Source of the DNA: Gordonia sp. X0973
GTDB taxonomy: Bacteria > Actinomycetota > Actinomycetes > Mycobacteriales > Mycobacteriaceae
Direction of reading: 5' to 3'
Length of the DNA: 64,000 nt
Assembly (NCBI RefSeq): GCF_013348785.1
Contig: NZ_CP054691.1
Coordinates: 2,294,001 to 2,358,000, forward strand
Shown here: piece by piece, positions 15,482 through 24,612 of the stretch
Position numbering within the stretch: position 1 is the stretch's first letter
How the letters are laid out: every line of letters begins with the position of its first letter
Made by a program: the position numbers and the translations under genes
The notes under the pieces: model-generated
Database searches by the model: none
What the model was told of the DNA's origin: nothing
The model's input: only the letters and a program-made list of their open reading frames with translations

Positions 15482-17384
15482 CGTCGATCACCGGGTCGAC
15501 GGCCTGTTCCAGCAGGCTGCGGCGGTAGGCCTCGAGCGCGACGAGGTCGCCGAACACACCGTTGTAGGCGTCGCCGTCCTCGGTCGGCGACATGCGCCGC
15601 AGCTTCGACTTGATGTCGGCGATCTGCTGCCCCACCCACACCTCCTGCAGGCGCGCGAGCACCGACCCGATGTAACGCGGCACCGCGTCGTCGTCGACCC
15701 GCATCGGTTCGACGGCGAGCTCGGTGACCAGCGGTCCGATACCCGGGTCGTCGACGGCGTGGTGTACCGCGTCGACCCATTGCGCGCCGCCCATCCCGGA
15801 CGCGGTGTCGCCGAGCGAGCGCATCGCGGCGCGGATCGCAGTGTAGGCGGGTTCGGTGAAGCATTCGAGCGGTAGCGAGTCGAAGACCGTCCCGGCGATC
15901 GACGGGTACTGCAGGGCGGCTTTGAGGGCCTCGCGCTGCGGCCACAGCCGCGGGTCGCTCGCGAGCGGCTTCGCGGTGGGCGCCGGGGTCGACGACGCCT
16001 CGGGCCGCACCCGCGACGGCTCCGGGCGGATCGGCTTGCCGCGTCGACGGCTGTTGCGCGCGGCCTCCTCGCGCACCCGCTTGAGGACCTGGGCGACCTC
16101 GTCCCAACCGACCCATCCGGCGAGTTGCCGTGCGTACTCGTCGCGCAGTGCGACGTCCTTGATCCGCGCGACGACGGGCACCGTCTCACGCAGGGCGTGC
16201 ACGCGTCCCTCGGCGGTGTCGAGGTCGTGCTTGCGCAGCAGCGACTTGATGGCGAACTCGAACATGGGGATGCGACGGGCCACGAGATCGCGGACGGCCG
16301 CCTCCCCCTGTTGCTGGCGCAACTCGCAGGGATCCATCCCGTCGGGCGCGATGGCGACGAAGGTCTGCCCGGCGATCGCCTGCTCCCCCTCGAAGGCCTT
16401 CATCGCGGCGGCCTGACCGGCGTCGTCGCCGTCGAAGGTGTAGATCACCTCGCCGCGGTAGTAGGAGTCGTCCATCATCAGGCGGCGGATCAGCGCGAGG
16501 TGGTCCTCGCCGAAGGCGGTGCCACAGCTCGCGACGGCGGTCGTGACGCCGGCCAGATGCATCGCCATGACGTCGGTGTAGCCCTCGACGATGACCACCT
16601 GGTGACCCTTGGCGATGTTCTTCTTCGCGTGGTCGAGGCCGAACAGCACCTGCGACTTCTTGTAGAGCATCGTCTCGGGGGTGTTCATGTACTTGCCGAG
16701 GTTGTCGTCGTCGTAGAGCTTGCGCGCGCCGAAGCCGATGACGTCGCCCGCGAGGTTGCGGATTGGCCACAGCAGACGCCGGTGGAACCGGTCGATCGGC
16801 CCCTGCCTGCCCTGTTTGGAGAGCCCCGCCGCTTCGAGCTCCTTGAACTCGAAGCCCTGTTGCAGCAGCGCCTTGGTCATCGTGTCCCAGCCCGCCGGCG
16901 CGTAGCCGCAGCCGAAGGACAGCGCCGCTTGGCCGTCGAAATCCCGCTCGGTCAGATAGTCGCGCGCGATCTGCGCCTCCGGACTGCGCAGCTGCTCGGC
17001 GTAGAACTTCTGGGCCGCGGCGTTGGCGGCGACCAGGCGCGCGCGGGTGCCGCGGTCACGCTGCACGCTGGTGCCGCCGCCCTCGTAGTTGATGCGGTAG
17101 CCGACCTTGTCGGCGAGCTGCTCCACCGCCTCGACGAAGCTGATGTGCTCCTGCTTCTGCAGGAAGGTGTAGACGTCGCCGCCCTCGCCGCAGCCGAAGC
17201 AGTGGAAGTGACCGTGGTTGGGGCGCACGTGGAACGACGGCGTCTTCTCGTCGTGGAAGGGACAGAGCCCGGTCAGCCGGTCCGCCCCGGCGCGGCGCAA
17301 GGCGACGTAGTCGCCGATGACATCCTCGATCCGGACCTGTTCACGGATGGCCGTGATGTCGCGGTCGGGGATTCTTCCTGGCAC
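15474..17384 (-). CDS. dnaG: DNA primase
   Basis: The 636-residue replication primase makes RNA primers for lagging-strand synthesis. An N-terminal CHC2 zinc-binding domain shows Cys41, His44, Cys62 and Cys65 (CPFH...CFGC). The central TOPRIM catalytic core has VIVEGYTDV and FDGDDAGQAA, and the C-terminal helical domain binds the DnaB helicase. Length is typical for actinobacteria. It starts with a GTG, 17 bases after the dgt stop. The dgt-dnaG pairing matches the M. tuberculosis order and puts nucleotide-pool control next to priming. Confidence 0.97.
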   Translation of the reverse strand: MPGRIPDRDITAIREQVRIEDVIGDYVALRRAGADRLTGLCPFHDEKTPSFHVRPNHGHFHCFGCGEGGDVYTFLQKQEHISFVEAVEQLADKVGYRINYEGGGTSVQRDRGTRARLVAANAAAQKFYAEQLRSPEAQIARDYLTERDFDGQAALSFGCGYAPAGWDTMTKALLQQGFEFKELEAAGLSKQGRQGPIDRFHRRLLWPIRNLAGDVIGFGARKLYDDDNLGKYMNTPETMLYKKSQVLFGLDHAKKNIAKGHQVVIVEGYTDVMAMHLAGVTTAVASCGTAFGEDHLALIRRLMMDDSYYRGEVIYTFDGDDAGQAAAMKAFEGEQAIAGQTFVAIAPDGMDPCELRQQQGEAAVRDLVARRIPMFEFAIKSLLRKHDLDTAEGRVHALRETVPVVARIKDVALRDEYARQLAGWVGWDEVAQVLKRVREEAARNSRRRGKPIRPEPSRVRPEASSTPAPTAKPLASDPRLWPQREALKAALQYPSIAGTVFDSLPLECFTEPAYTAIRAAMRSLGDTASGMGGAQWVDAVHHAVDDPGIGPLVTELAVEPMRVDDDAVPRYIGSVLARLQEVWVGQQIADIKSKLRRMSPTEDGDAYNGVFGDLVALEAYRRSLLEQAVDPVIDVG

Positions 17385-17400
17385 GTGATCAGTCTAGTCG

Positions 17401-18684
17401 TCAGCCCAGGTGCGCCTGGATATCGGAGTTGCGCTTGTCGGTGCGCTCCAGGCGGCCCTCGGTCATGGATGCGATCTGGTCGACGATGACGCGCAGCCGG
17501 GCCCCCTCGTCCGCCGCCGCCTCCCACGCCGGGACGAACAGCGGGTCGAGGCCGCCCGGACCGGCCTGCTGCATCCAGGCGGCCACCCGGTGGATGCGCT
17601 CGCGCTGCCGGTCCTGGTGGGCCAGGTGGCGCTGGTCGGAGAAGATGAACTGCAGGGCCATCGTCTTGAGCACGGCCACCTCGGCCGCGACGAGCGGCGG
17701 GATCCGCAGGTCGGTCTCGTAGCGGCACACCGGCCGGTCGCCGATCTGCTCGCGGGTCGCCATGACGGCCGCCGTCGCAAAGCGCCCGATCAACTCCGAG
17801 GTCATCTGCTTGAGCGCCACCGCACTCGCCAGCGTTCCGTCGTAGTCGCAGGCGGCCGCGACGACGTCCATCTGCGACAACCGCTGCGCGGCGTCGACGA
17901 GTTCGCCCTCGTCGAGGCCGCGGAAGTGGGTGACCGCCAGCCGCGCCAGCATGGCGCGCTCCTCCGGGTCGGCCAGGGCGCGCAGGTCGAGGCGGTCGGA
18001 GATGACGCCGTCCTCCACGTCGTGGACCGAGTAGGCGATGTCGTCGGACCAGTCCATCACCTGGGTCTCCAGCGACTGCCGGTTGCTCGGCGCGCCCTCG
18101 CGGATCCAGGCCAGCGCATCGGCGTCGTCGTCGTAGGCGCCGAATTTGCCGCCCGGCTCGCGTCGCGTCCATGGGTATTTCAGCGTCGCGTCGAGCGAGG
18201 CGCGCGTCAGGTTGAGCCCGGCACTGCGCCCATCGGCATCGAGGATCTTCGGTTCCAGGCGGGTGAGGATCCGCAGGTTCTGGGCGTTGCCCTCGAATCC
18301 GCCGATGTCGGCGGCCACCTCGTCGAGTGCCCGCTCCCCGTTGTGCCCGTAGGGCGGGTGGCCGATGTCGTGGGCGAGGCCGGCGAGTTCGACGAGGTCC
18401 GGGTCGCACCCGATGCCGACGGCGATGCCGCGCCCGATCTGGCCGACTTCGAGGGAGTGCGTCAGGCGGGTGCGGGGCGTGTCGCCCTCGCGCGGGCCGA
18501 CGACCTGCGTCTTGTCGGCGAGGCGGCGCAGCGCGGCACAGTGCAGCACGCGGGCGCGGTCACGCGAGAAGGCGCTGCGGTGTTCGGTGCTGCTCCCGGG
18601 CAGCCCGGCCGTCTTCTGGCCCTCGGCGACCCGCCGCGCGACGTCGGCCGCGGTGTACTCCGCTTCGCGGACGGGGTCAGTCAA
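17401..18684 (-). CDS. dgt: Deoxyguanosinetriphosphate triphosphohydrolase-like protein
   Basis: A 427-residue HD-domain phosphohydrolase of the dGTPase family, which cleaves dNTPs to nucleosides and triphosphate. The metal-binding HD motif is [15 protein letters not shown] (about residues 106-120), preceded by [13 protein letters not shown]; a second conserved Asp is in [17 protein letters not shown]. It overlaps the upstream cold-shock-domain gene by eight bases and is followed closely by dnaG. Substrate preference cannot be told by eye; many bacterial homologues act on several dNTPs. Confidence 0.93.
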   Translation of the reverse strand: MTDPVREAEYTAADVARRVAEGQKTAGLPGSSTEHRSAFSRDRARVLHCAALRRLADKTQVVGPREGDTPRTRLTHSLEVGQIGRGIAVGIGCDPDLVELAGLAHDIGHPPYGHNGERALDEVAADIGGFEGNAQNLRILTRLEPKILDADGRSAGLNLTRASLDATLKYPWTRREPGGKFGAYDDDADALAWIREGAPSNRQSLETQVMDWSDDIAYSVHDVEDGVISDRLDLRALADPEERAMLARLAVTHFRGLDEGELVDAAQRLSQMDVVAAACDYDGTLASAVALKQMTSELIGRFATAAVMATREQIGDRPVCRYETDLRIPPLVAAEVAVLKTMALQFIFSDQRHLAHQDRQRERIHRVAAWMQQAGPGGLDPLFVPAWEAAADEGARLRVIVDQIASMTEGRLERTDKRNSDIQAHLG

Positions 18685-19165
18685 GCACCCAGCCCCGGTC
18701 GACGGCGAAGTCGGTGAAGCGCCGGCGGATCAGCACGATCTGCGCCGCGGTCAGCGAACCGGAGGAGTCGAGCAGGATCTCGGTGACCTCTTCGTTGAAC
18801 GCCGCGCCGTCCATCGTTCCCTGGCCGCCGCGCGGACGACGCGGGCGATCGCCGCGATCACCGCGGTCGCCTCGGTCGCGGCGGTCACCACGGTGGTCGT
18901 CTCGACGGTGATCGGAGCGCCGCTCGGCGCGCGCGTCGGCCTCGAACCCGGGAGGTGCTTCGGCGGTGAGGACGACGTTGGTGGCCTTGGCGCCGCGATC
19001 GGTGTCCTCGATGTCGAAGGCGACGACCGCGCCCGGCTTCAGCTGCGACTCGTCGATGTCGAGGTCGTTGATGTGGATGAACACATCCGCGCCACCCTCT
19101 TCAGGTGCGACGAACCCGAACCCCTTGTTCGTGTCGAAATGCACGATCTTCCCGCTGACAGCCAC
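18677..19165 (-). CDS. Cold-shock-domain protein with Arg/Asp-rich linker and C-terminal helical tail
   Basis: A 162-residue protein. Residues 1-70 form a cold-shock (OB-fold) domain with RNP1 KGFGFV (14-19) and RNP2 VFIHI (28-32), binding single-stranded nucleic acid. Residues 80-115 are a low-complexity stretch rich in Arg, Asp, His and Gly, including repeated RGD triplets. A C-terminal segment of about 45 residues looks helical ([20 protein letters not shown]). Standard Csp proteins end at about 67 residues, so this is an extended form. The GTG at 19165 follows AAGGG closely; the exact start is uncertain. It overlaps dgt by eight bases, suggesting one transcript with dgt and dnaG. Confidence 0.85.
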   Translation of the reverse strand: MAVSGKIVHFDTNKGFGFVAPEEGGADVFIHINDLDIDESQLKPGAVVAFDIEDTDRGAKATNVVLTAEAPPGFEADARAERRSDHRRDDHRGDRRDRGDRGDRGDRPRRPRGGQGTMDGAAFNEEVTEILLDSSGSLTAAQIVLIRRRFTDFAVDRGWVLD

Positions 19166-19261
19166 AACCCTTACCCACTTCCAAACACTCAATCCATTGA
19201 CGCCGCTGCCGGATCGGCCTTGCGACTGTTCCATCTTCGCAGATGGTGGTTGGGTGAGGGG

Positions 19262-19681
19262 GTGGACCAGCGGATCAGCTTCATCACACTCGCCGTCGCC
19301 GACGTGGACCGCTCGCGGCGCTTCTACGTGGACGGGCTGGGCTGGCGGCCCGAGCTCGTCGTGCCCGACGAGGTGTTGATGATCCGCGCCGGCCAGCACC
19401 TGATGCTCTCGCTGTGGGATGAGCGGGGTTTCGAGGCGGAGGTCGGCCCGATTCGACGGGGAGCCGGCGTCGTACCGATCACGCTCTCGCACAACGTGCG
19501 CACCGAGCCGGAGGTCGACGAGATCCTGGCGTCGGCGCGCCGCATCGGTGCCGACCCGGTCGGCGACGCGATCCGCCGGGATTGGGGCGGATACTCCGGC
19601 TACTTCGCCGACCCCGACGGCTATCGCTGGGAGATCGCGGTCAACCCCGGCCCGACGGGCGAGTTGGTCTTGCCGGACTGA
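19262..19681 (+). CDS. VOC/glyoxalase-family protein
   Basis: A 139-residue protein with the paired beta-alpha-beta-beta-beta modules of the vicinal oxygen chelate superfamily. Visible family pattern: ISFITLAVADVDRSRRFYVDGLGW at the N-terminus (substrate strand and helix) and GYSGYFADPDGYRWEIAVNP at the C-terminus (metal strand with Glu). The GTG at 19262 is preceded by GGTGAGGG. It stands alone on the + strand between the leftward cold-shock gene and the convergent glyS. VOC proteins include glyoxalases, dioxygenases and antibiotic-binding proteins; no specific substrate can be assigned. Confidence 0.8.
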   Translation: MDQRISFITLAVADVDRSRRFYVDGLGWRPELVVPDEVLMIRAGQHLMLSLWDERGFEAEVGPIRRGAGVVPITLSHNVRTEPEVDEILASARRIGADPVGDAIRRDWGGYSGYFADPDGYRWEIAVNPGPTGELVLPD

Positions 19682-19693
19682 GGTGACTCCGCG

Positions 19694-19742
19694 GATCTGT
19701 TTGGTGTTCGGTCCGGAATCCGGCTCAAACACCAAACAGATC
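19694..19742. terminator. Bidirectional hairpin between convergent VOC gene and glyS
   Basis: Two perfectly complementary 15-base arms (GATCTGTTTGGTGTT at 19694-19708 and its reverse complement at 19728-19742) enclose a 19-base loop that itself contains CCGGAATCCGG. It lies between the two converging stop codons. There is no T-run, which is common for actinobacterial terminators. The arms are unusually AT-rich for this genome. Confidence 0.6.
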
Positions 19743-19749
19743 GCGTCGG

Positions 19750-21135
19750 CTACGCGCCGAGGAGCTTGCCGCCCAGGTACTCGACGACCTTGTCGAGCGC
19801 GACGCGCTCCTGGGTCATGGTGTCGCGCTCGCGGATGGTGACGGCCTGGTCGTCGATGGTGTCGAAGTCGACGGTGATGCAGAACGGGGTGCCGATCTCG
19901 TCCTGGCGGCGGTAACGCTTGCCGATGCTCTGCGAATCGTCGTATTCGATGGTCCAGTGCTTGCGCAGCGAGTCGGCCAGCGAGCGCGCCGTCGGCGAAA
20001 GCTCTTCCTTCTTCGAGAGCGGCAGCACCGCCGCCTTGATCGGGGCGAGGCGGCGGTCCAGCTTCAGCACGGTCCGGGCGTCGGTGCCCCCCTTGGCGTT
20101 GGGCACCTCCTCCTCGGTGTAGGCGTCGCAGAGGAAGGCCATCATCGAACGGCCGAGACCGGCGGCCGGCTCGATGACGTAGGGCGTGTAGCGCTCGCCG
20201 GTGGCCTGGTCGAAGTAGCTGAGATCCTCGCCGGAGGCCTTGCTGTGCGTCGACAGGTCGTAGTCGGTGCGGTTGGCGATGCCCTCCAGCTCACCCCACG
20301 GGTTGCCGGAGAAGCCGAAGCGGTACTCCACGTCGGTGGTGCCCTTGGAGTAGTGCGAGAGCTTCTCCTTCGGGTGCACGAACAGCCGCAGGTTCTCCGG
20401 GTCGATGCCGAGGTCGACGTACCAGTCGTGCCGCGCCTTGATCCAGTACTCGTGCCACTGGTCGTCCTCGCCGGGCTTGACGAAGAACTCCATCTCCATC
20501 TGCTCGAACTCGCGGGTGCGGAAGATGAAGTTGCCCGGCGTGATCTCGTTGCGGAAGCTCTTGCCGATCTGCGCGATGCCGAACGGCGGCTTCTTGCGCG
20601 CCGTGGTCATCACGTTCTTGAAGTTGATGAAGATGCCCTGCGCGGTCTCCGGGCGCAGGTAGTGCAACCCCTCCTCGTCGGCGACCGGGCCGAGGAAGGT
20701 CTTCATCAGGCCGGAGAACTCGCGCGGCTCGGTCCACTTGCCCGGCTGGCCGGTCTCGGGGTCCTTGACGTCGGCGAGGCCGTTCTCCGGCGGGTGGCCG
20801 TGCTTGGCCTCGTACGCCTCGATGAGGTGATCGGCCCGGTACCGCTTGTGCGTGTACAGCGATTCGACGAGCGGATCGCTGAAGACCTCCACGTGGCCGG
20901 ACGCCTCCCACACCTGGCGCGGCAGGATGACCGAGGAGTCCAGCCCGACGACGTCGTCGCGCGAGGTGACCATGCTGCGCCACCACTGGTCCTTGATGTT
21001 GTTCTTCAGCTCGACGCCGAGCGGCCCGTAGTCCCAGGCCGAGCGGGTTCCGCCGTAGATCTCACCGCAGGGGAACACCAGACCGCGCCGCTTGGCGAGG
21101 TTGACGACAGCATCGACTTTGGACTGCACGGCCAC
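19750..21135 (-). CDS. glyS: Glycyl-tRNA synthetase (dimeric, class II)
   Basis: Charges tRNA-Gly with glycine. About 461 residues, the alpha2-type enzyme. Class II motifs are visible: [17 protein letters not shown] near the start, motif 2 around [16 protein letters not shown], and motif 3 around [14 protein letters not shown]; an anticodon-binding domain ends the protein. The GTG at 21135 is preferred because GGAGAA lies about ten bases upstream and the N-terminus then has the usual length; an in-frame GTG at 21153 is an alternative. It converges with the VOC gene at the hairpin and is transcribed away from the smtB-zur region. Confidence 0.96.
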   Translation of the reverse strand: MAVQSKVDAVVNLAKRRGLVFPCGEIYGGTRSAWDYGPLGVELKNNIKDQWWRSMVTSRDDVVGLDSSVILPRQVWEASGHVEVFSDPLVESLYTHKRYRADHLIEAYEAKHGHPPENGLADVKDPETGQPGKWTEPREFSGLMKTFLGPVADEEGLHYLRPETAQGIFINFKNVMTTARKKPPFGIAQIGKSFRNEITPGNFIFRTREFEQMEMEFFVKPGEDDQWHEYWIKARHDWYVDLGIDPENLRLFVHPKEKLSHYSKGTTDVEYRFGFSGNPWGELEGIANRTDYDLSTHSKASGEDLSYFDQATGERYTPYVIEPAAGLGRSMMAFLCDAYTEEEVPNAKGGTDARTVLKLDRRLAPIKAAVLPLSKKEELSPTARSLADSLRKHWTIEYDDSQSIGKRYRRQDEIGTPFCITVDFDTIDDQAVTIRERDTMTQERVALDKVVEYLGGKLLGA

Positions 21136-21232
21136 GGGTTTCGGTTCTCCCACTCAGGCGGATGGACACGGCTTTCGAGATACGTCGTCCAAGCCTAGTC
21201 GTTGCAGGTCGCCGCGCTGCGCCACCCCCGGC

Positions 21233-21748
21233 TCAGTCGGTGCCGAGACTCTTGGCCCATTCGGCGACGCGGGCGTCACTCTCCTCCTGCGAGAGGTCTT
21301 CGACGCGGGTCATGATCGACCACCGCACCCCGAACGGGTCGCGGATGCTGCCGAACCGGTCGCCGGAGACGAAGGTCGTCGCGGGCTCGCGGATCGAGGC
21401 GCCGGCCGATTCGGCGCGGGCGATCACGGCATCGGCGTCGGGGCAGTACAGCCCGATCGAATAGCAGTCGTCGTCACCCTCCGGCGACGGCACCAGGTGG
21501 TACTCGGCCGACGGCTCCCCCAGTTGCAGGCGCCCGTTCCCGAAGTCGAGTTCGGCGTGGTACACGGTCCCGTCGGCCTCGGTGACGCCGAGGACCTTCG
21601 CCCCGAATACGTCGCGGTAGAACTCGATCGCGGCCTTCGCGTTGGGAATCGCGAGGAACGGGGTGAGGCTGGTGAAGCCCTTCGGCGTGCCGTCGACGGT
21701 GTGGCTGCCGTTGGCGGCGGTGGTCTTTTCGCTCGTTGTCTCTGTCAT
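21233..21748 (-). CDS. PhnB-like VOC-family protein
   Basis: A 171-residue VOC-superfamily protein of the PhnB/YdhR type. The signature TPFLAIPNAKAAIEFYRDVF is at about residues 28-47, and a C-terminal module contains RFGSIRDPFGVRWSIMTRVED. Members often lack a known enzymatic activity; some bind metals or small ligands. The ATG at 21748 is chosen over the upstream Met. It is divergent from the AraC-type regulator at 21837, only about 90 bases away, so the regulator may control it; this is inference. Confidence 0.82.
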   Translation of the reverse strand: MTETTSEKTTAANGSHTVDGTPKGFTSLTPFLAIPNAKAAIEFYRDVFGAKVLGVTEADGTVYHAELDFGNGRLQLGEPSAEYHLVPSPEGDDDCYSIGLYCPDADAVIARAESAGASIREPATTFVSGDRFGSIRDPFGVRWSIMTRVEDLSQEESDARVAEWAKSLGTD

Positions 21749-21836
21749 GCATTTCACGGTACGAGCCGGTCCCGACGTGGGGCTTGCAGATTCGCGACAG
21801 GTCTCCGGGCATCGCGGAGCCGCCTAGTCTTGGCAC

Positions 21837-22634
21837 ATGGTCGATCCGCACCGCGGCGTGCTCTATCCCGCCAAGCTGCCGAACTTCACCCGCGTCGACC
21901 CGCCCGCCGACGTCGCCGCGCTGGTCAACTGGTTCTGGATCCCCGAGTGGGACATCGCGCCCGGCCGCTCGTCGCGCCAGGACCTCGTCGCCTATCCGTC
22001 GTCGAACCTGGTGGTGGAACCCGACCTCGTCGGAATCTCCGGCCCGACGACGCGGATCTCGCACCGCGACCTGTCCGGCACCGGCTGGGCCGTCGGGGCG
22101 ATGCTGCGGCCCGCCGCGGTCGCCGCGCTCGCCGAGGACCCCACGACCGTCATCGACGACTACCGGCCCTTCGACGCCCCCGATCTGCATGCGGCCGTAT
22201 CTGCGGCCATGTCCGACGGCGAGGATCCGCGCCGACACTGGCGCGCGGTCAAAGCCTTCTCCGAATGGCTCGGGCAGCGGATCCCCGCGCCGACGGAGGA
22301 GGCGTTGCTCGCCAACGCGATGGTGGACCTGCTGATCAGCGACCCGACGATGCTGCGCCTCGACCAGGCGGCCGCGACACTGGCGGCGTCACCCCGCACC
22401 TTGCAGCGACTCGCCCGTCGCTACGTAGGCCTCCCACCGTCGGCGATCATCCGGCGACGACGGCTGCAGGAAGCGGCCCAGGCGCTGCGCGAGGACCCGA
22501 CCAGCGACCTGTCGACACTCGCCGCCGACCTCGGCTATGCCGACCACGCGCACCTGGCCAACGACTTCCGCACAGTCTTGGCCTTCACGCCCAGCTCGTA
22601 TCGTGGGGCGGCACACAACCCAGATGAAAACTGA
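21837..22634 (+). CDS. AraC-family transcriptional regulator
   Basis: A 265-residue protein. The N-terminal sensory part resembles the DUF6597/AraC-like cupin domain (LVNWFWIPEWDIAPG, YPSSNLVVEPD). The C-terminal DNA-binding domain has the two AraC helix-turn-helix motifs: LDQAAATLAASPRTLQRLARR and LSTLAADLGYADHAHLANDFR (the latter is the hallmark second HTH), at about residues 175-255. The ATG at 21837 is the likely start. It is divergent from the PhnB-like gene and about 40 bases upstream of smtB on the same strand, but with a separate function. Inducer unknown. Confidence 0.88.
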   Translation: MVDPHRGVLYPAKLPNFTRVDPPADVAALVNWFWIPEWDIAPGRSSRQDLVAYPSSNLVVEPDLVGISGPTTRISHRDLSGTGWAVGAMLRPAAVAALAEDPTTVIDDYRPFDAPDLHAAVSAAMSDGEDPRRHWRAVKAFSEWLGQRIPAPTEEALLANAMVDLLISDPTMLRLDQAAATLAASPRTLQRLARRYVGLPPSAIIRRRRLQEAAQALREDPTSDLSTLAADLGYADHAHLANDFRTVLAFTPSSYRGAAHNPDEN

Positions 22635-22676
22635 TTCCGATAAGCTGGTGAGGGTATGCCAGATCGAGGAGTGACC

Positions 22677-23054
22677 ATGACCAGCCTTCCCATCGACCGC
22701 GCGAACGTCCGGACCGACCCGGCCGCACTCGAGGCCGCAAGTGATCTGCTGCGCGCCCTGGCCGCTCCGACGCGGATCTCCATCGTCATGTTGCTCGCGG
22801 AGGAGCCGCGCTGCGTCCACCAGCTCGTCGACGAATTGCAGCTCAATCAGCCGCAGGTCAGCCAACATCTGCGCGTACTGCGCGACCTGGGCCTCGTCGA
22901 CGGCCGCCGGCGCGGTCGCGAGGTCGAGTACGCGCTGGTCGACGACCACGTCGCGCACATCGCCATCGACGCGATCGTGCACGCCTGCGAGAAGGTCGAC
23001 GGCAGCTGCGAACACACGCCGGAGCCCGCGGCGCTCCGCCCGACCGCATCGTGA
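22677..23054 (+). CDS. smtB: SmtB/ArsR-family zinc-responsive repressor
   Basis: A 125-residue winged-helix repressor of the ArsR/SmtB family. The recognition region is LNQPQVSQHLRVLRDLGLV (about residues 56-74). The C-terminal alpha-5 zinc site of SmtB/CzrA proteins is kept exactly: Asp89-x-His91, then ten residues, His102-x2-Glu105. Zinc binding there would release DNA. The ATG at 22677 has GAGGAG five bases upstream. An upstream in-frame ATG at 22656 follows a TAAGCT -10-like hexamer and would suit a leaderless transcript. It overlaps zur by four bases; the SmtB-Zur pair is a known mycobacterial operon for zinc homeostasis. Confidence 0.93.
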   Translation: MTSLPIDRANVRTDPAALEAASDLLRALAAPTRISIVMLLAEEPRCVHQLVDELQLNQPQVSQHLRVLRDLGLVDGRRRGREVEYALVDDHVAHIAIDAIVHACEKVDGSCEHTPEPAALRPTAS

Positions 23055-23461
23055 CGACCAGGGCCAAGCCGCCGGTCACCGGGCAGCGCAACACGCGTCA
23101 GCGCGAGGCGATCGCCGCCGCGCTGGCCGCCACCGACGACTTCCGCTCGGCCCAGCAGCTGCATGACGAATTGACCGCCCGCGGCGAGTCGATCGGCCTG
23201 ACCACCGTCTACCGCAATCTGCAGGCGCTGGCCGAGGCCGGCGTCGTCGACTCCCTCTGGGACGGATCCGGCGAGACGCGCTATCGGCATTGCTCGGCGC
23301 ACCACCACCATCACCTGGTCTGCCGCTCCTGCGGTACCACCGTCGAGATCCACGCCGACGAGGTGGAGAGCTGGGCCTCGAAAGTCGCCCGCGCACACAA
23401 CTTCAGCGACATCAGCCACACGGTGGAGATCTTCGGCACCTGCGCCGACTGCACGGTCTGA
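23051..23461 (+). CDS. zur: Zinc uptake regulator Zur (FurB)
   Basis: A 136-residue Fur-family repressor that shuts off zinc-uptake genes when zinc is plentiful. The N-terminal DNA-binding helix contains GLTTVYRNLQALAEAGVV (about residues 49-66). The C-terminal dimerisation domain has a structural zinc site of two CxxC pairs (Cys91/Cys94 and Cys131/Cys134) and a His-rich regulatory region (HCSAHHHHH, 80-88). The GTG at 23051 overlaps the smtB stop as GTGA. Expression is therefore linked to SmtB, which senses excess zinc. The stop meets the convergent YbjN-like gene with no gap. Confidence 0.95.
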   Translation: MTTRAKPPVTGQRNTRQREAIAAALAATDDFRSAQQLHDELTARGESIGLTTVYRNLQALAEAGVVDSLWDGSGETRYRHCSAHHHHHLVCRSCGTTVEIHADEVESWASKVARAHNFSDISHTVEIFGTCADCTV

Positions 23462-23851
23462 CTAAGCCAGATCCTCCGCAAGCGCCGCCCCACCGGAGAG
23501 CACCAGGTGGAGGACGGTGAGCAGCGGGATGTCGTCGAGCTCGCCGAGCGGGAACGCGTAGGACAGCAGGACGTCGGTGTGCCGCTCGCCCGGATCGGCC
23601 CGGCGCAGCGACCCGAAACTCAGCGTGGCGCCGCGCTCCTCCAGCAGGTCGCGCAGCCGCTCGTCGTTGGTCACCTTCCGTGCGACCAGCTGCGTCACCG
23701 AGACGACACTCAGGTCGTCGGCCAGCTCGAGCACCCGCACCGAGGCCCGCGTGGTGCCGATGTGGACGAGTACCGACTGCTCGTCGGACTCCTCGACGAC
23801 GCCCAGTTCCGCGAGCAGCCCGGAGATGCGCTCGACCTCGCCGCCGCTCAC
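23462..23851 (-). CDS. YbjN-like conserved hypothetical protein (Rv2360c-like)
   Basis: A 129-residue soluble protein. The pattern of short strands and helices ([21 protein letters not shown], then [15 protein letters not shown]) resembles YbjN/type III chaperone-like folds, which often act as binding or chaperone modules; no catalytic residues are evident. The GTG at 23851 overlaps the uppS stop as GTGA, so it is the last gene of a long leftward operon. The position next to uppS matches, from memory, the order in M. tuberculosis. Function unknown. Confidence 0.75.
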   Translation of the reverse strand: MSGGEVERISGLLAELGVVEESDEQSVLVHIGTTRASVRVLELADDLSVVSVTQLVARKVTNDERLRDLLEERGATLSFGSLRRADPGERHTDVLLSYAFPLGELDDIPLLTVLHLVLSGGAALAEDLA

Positions 23852-24612
23852 TTGACGCCACCGAACCGTCGGTCGCGCTCCGCGTACTCCAGACACGCCG
23901 CCCAAAGGTCGCGGCGGTCGAAGTCGGGGAACAGCTTCTCCTGGAAGACGAACTCGGCGTAGGCCGACTGCCACAGCAGGAAGTTGGAGATCCGCTTCTC
24001 GCCGGACGGCCGCAGGAACAGGTCGACGTCGGGCATGTCGGGCTCGTCGAGGTAGCGCGCGAAGGTCGATTCGTTGATCCGCTTGGGGTCGATCTCGCCG
24101 CGGGCCGCACGCATCGCCAATTCCCTTGCCGCGTCGGCGATCTCGGCGCGCCCGCCATAGTTGACGCACATCGTCAACGTCATGACCGTGTTGTTCTTGG
24201 TCAGTTCCTCGGCGACCTCGAGTTCACGAATCACACTGCGCCACAACCGCGGTCGGCGACCGGCCCAGCGCACGCGCACGCCCATCTCGTTCATCTCGTC
24301 GCGGCGGCGGCGGATCACGTCGCGGTTGAAGCCCATCAGGAACTTCACCTCTTCCGGGCTGCGCGCCCAGTTCTCCGTCGAAAAGGCGTAGGCGGACAGC
24401 CATTTCACGCCGATCTCGATGCAGCCGCAGACCGAGTCCATCAGCACGGCCTCACCGCGCTTGTGGCCCTCGGTGCGCGGGAGGCCCCGATCGGTGGCCC
24501 AGCGCCCGTTGCCGTCCATCACCAGCGCGACGTGGCGCGGCACGAACTCGGCGGGGATGGCCGGCGGCCGCGCGCCGGACGGATGGGGGTCGGGCGGGCG
24601 GACGGCGTTCAC
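23848..24612 (-). CDS. uppS: Long-chain Z-isoprenyl diphosphate synthase
   Basis: A 254-residue cis-prenyltransferase that extends allylic diphosphates with isopentenyl diphosphate to make the polyprenyl (in mycobacteria decaprenyl) phosphate carrier for peptidoglycan, arabinogalactan and lipoarabinomannan. The catalytic Asp33 sits in VMDGNGRWA. The IPP-binding segment is [16 protein letters not shown], and [11 protein letters not shown] is also conserved. The GTG at 24612 overlaps the recO stop as GTGA. Chain length of the product cannot be read from sequence by eye. Confidence 0.96.
   Translation of the reverse strand: MNAVRPPDPHPSGARPPAIPAEFVPRHVALVMDGNGRWATDRGLPRTEGHKRGEAVLMDSVCGCIEIGVKWLSAYAFSTENWARSPEEVKFLMGFNRDVIRRRRDEMNEMGVRVRWAGRRPRLWRSVIRELEVAEELTKNNTVMTLTMCVNYGGRAEIADAARELAMRAARGEIDPKRINESTFARYLDEPDMPDVDLFLRPSGEKRISNFLLWQSAYAEFVFQEKLFPDFDRRDLWAACLEYAERDRRFGGVK

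Noticed and set aside
18826..18935. Tandem repeat or CRISPR-like pattern
   Set aside because: The repeats are irregular short GC-rich triplet patterns encoding the Arg/Asp/Gly linker of the cold-shock protein; there are no regular spacers.
22621..22656. Zur or SmtB operator in front of smtB
   Set aside because: AT-rich bases are present, but no convincing match to the Zur palindrome or an SmtB 12-2-12 operator could be made by eye.
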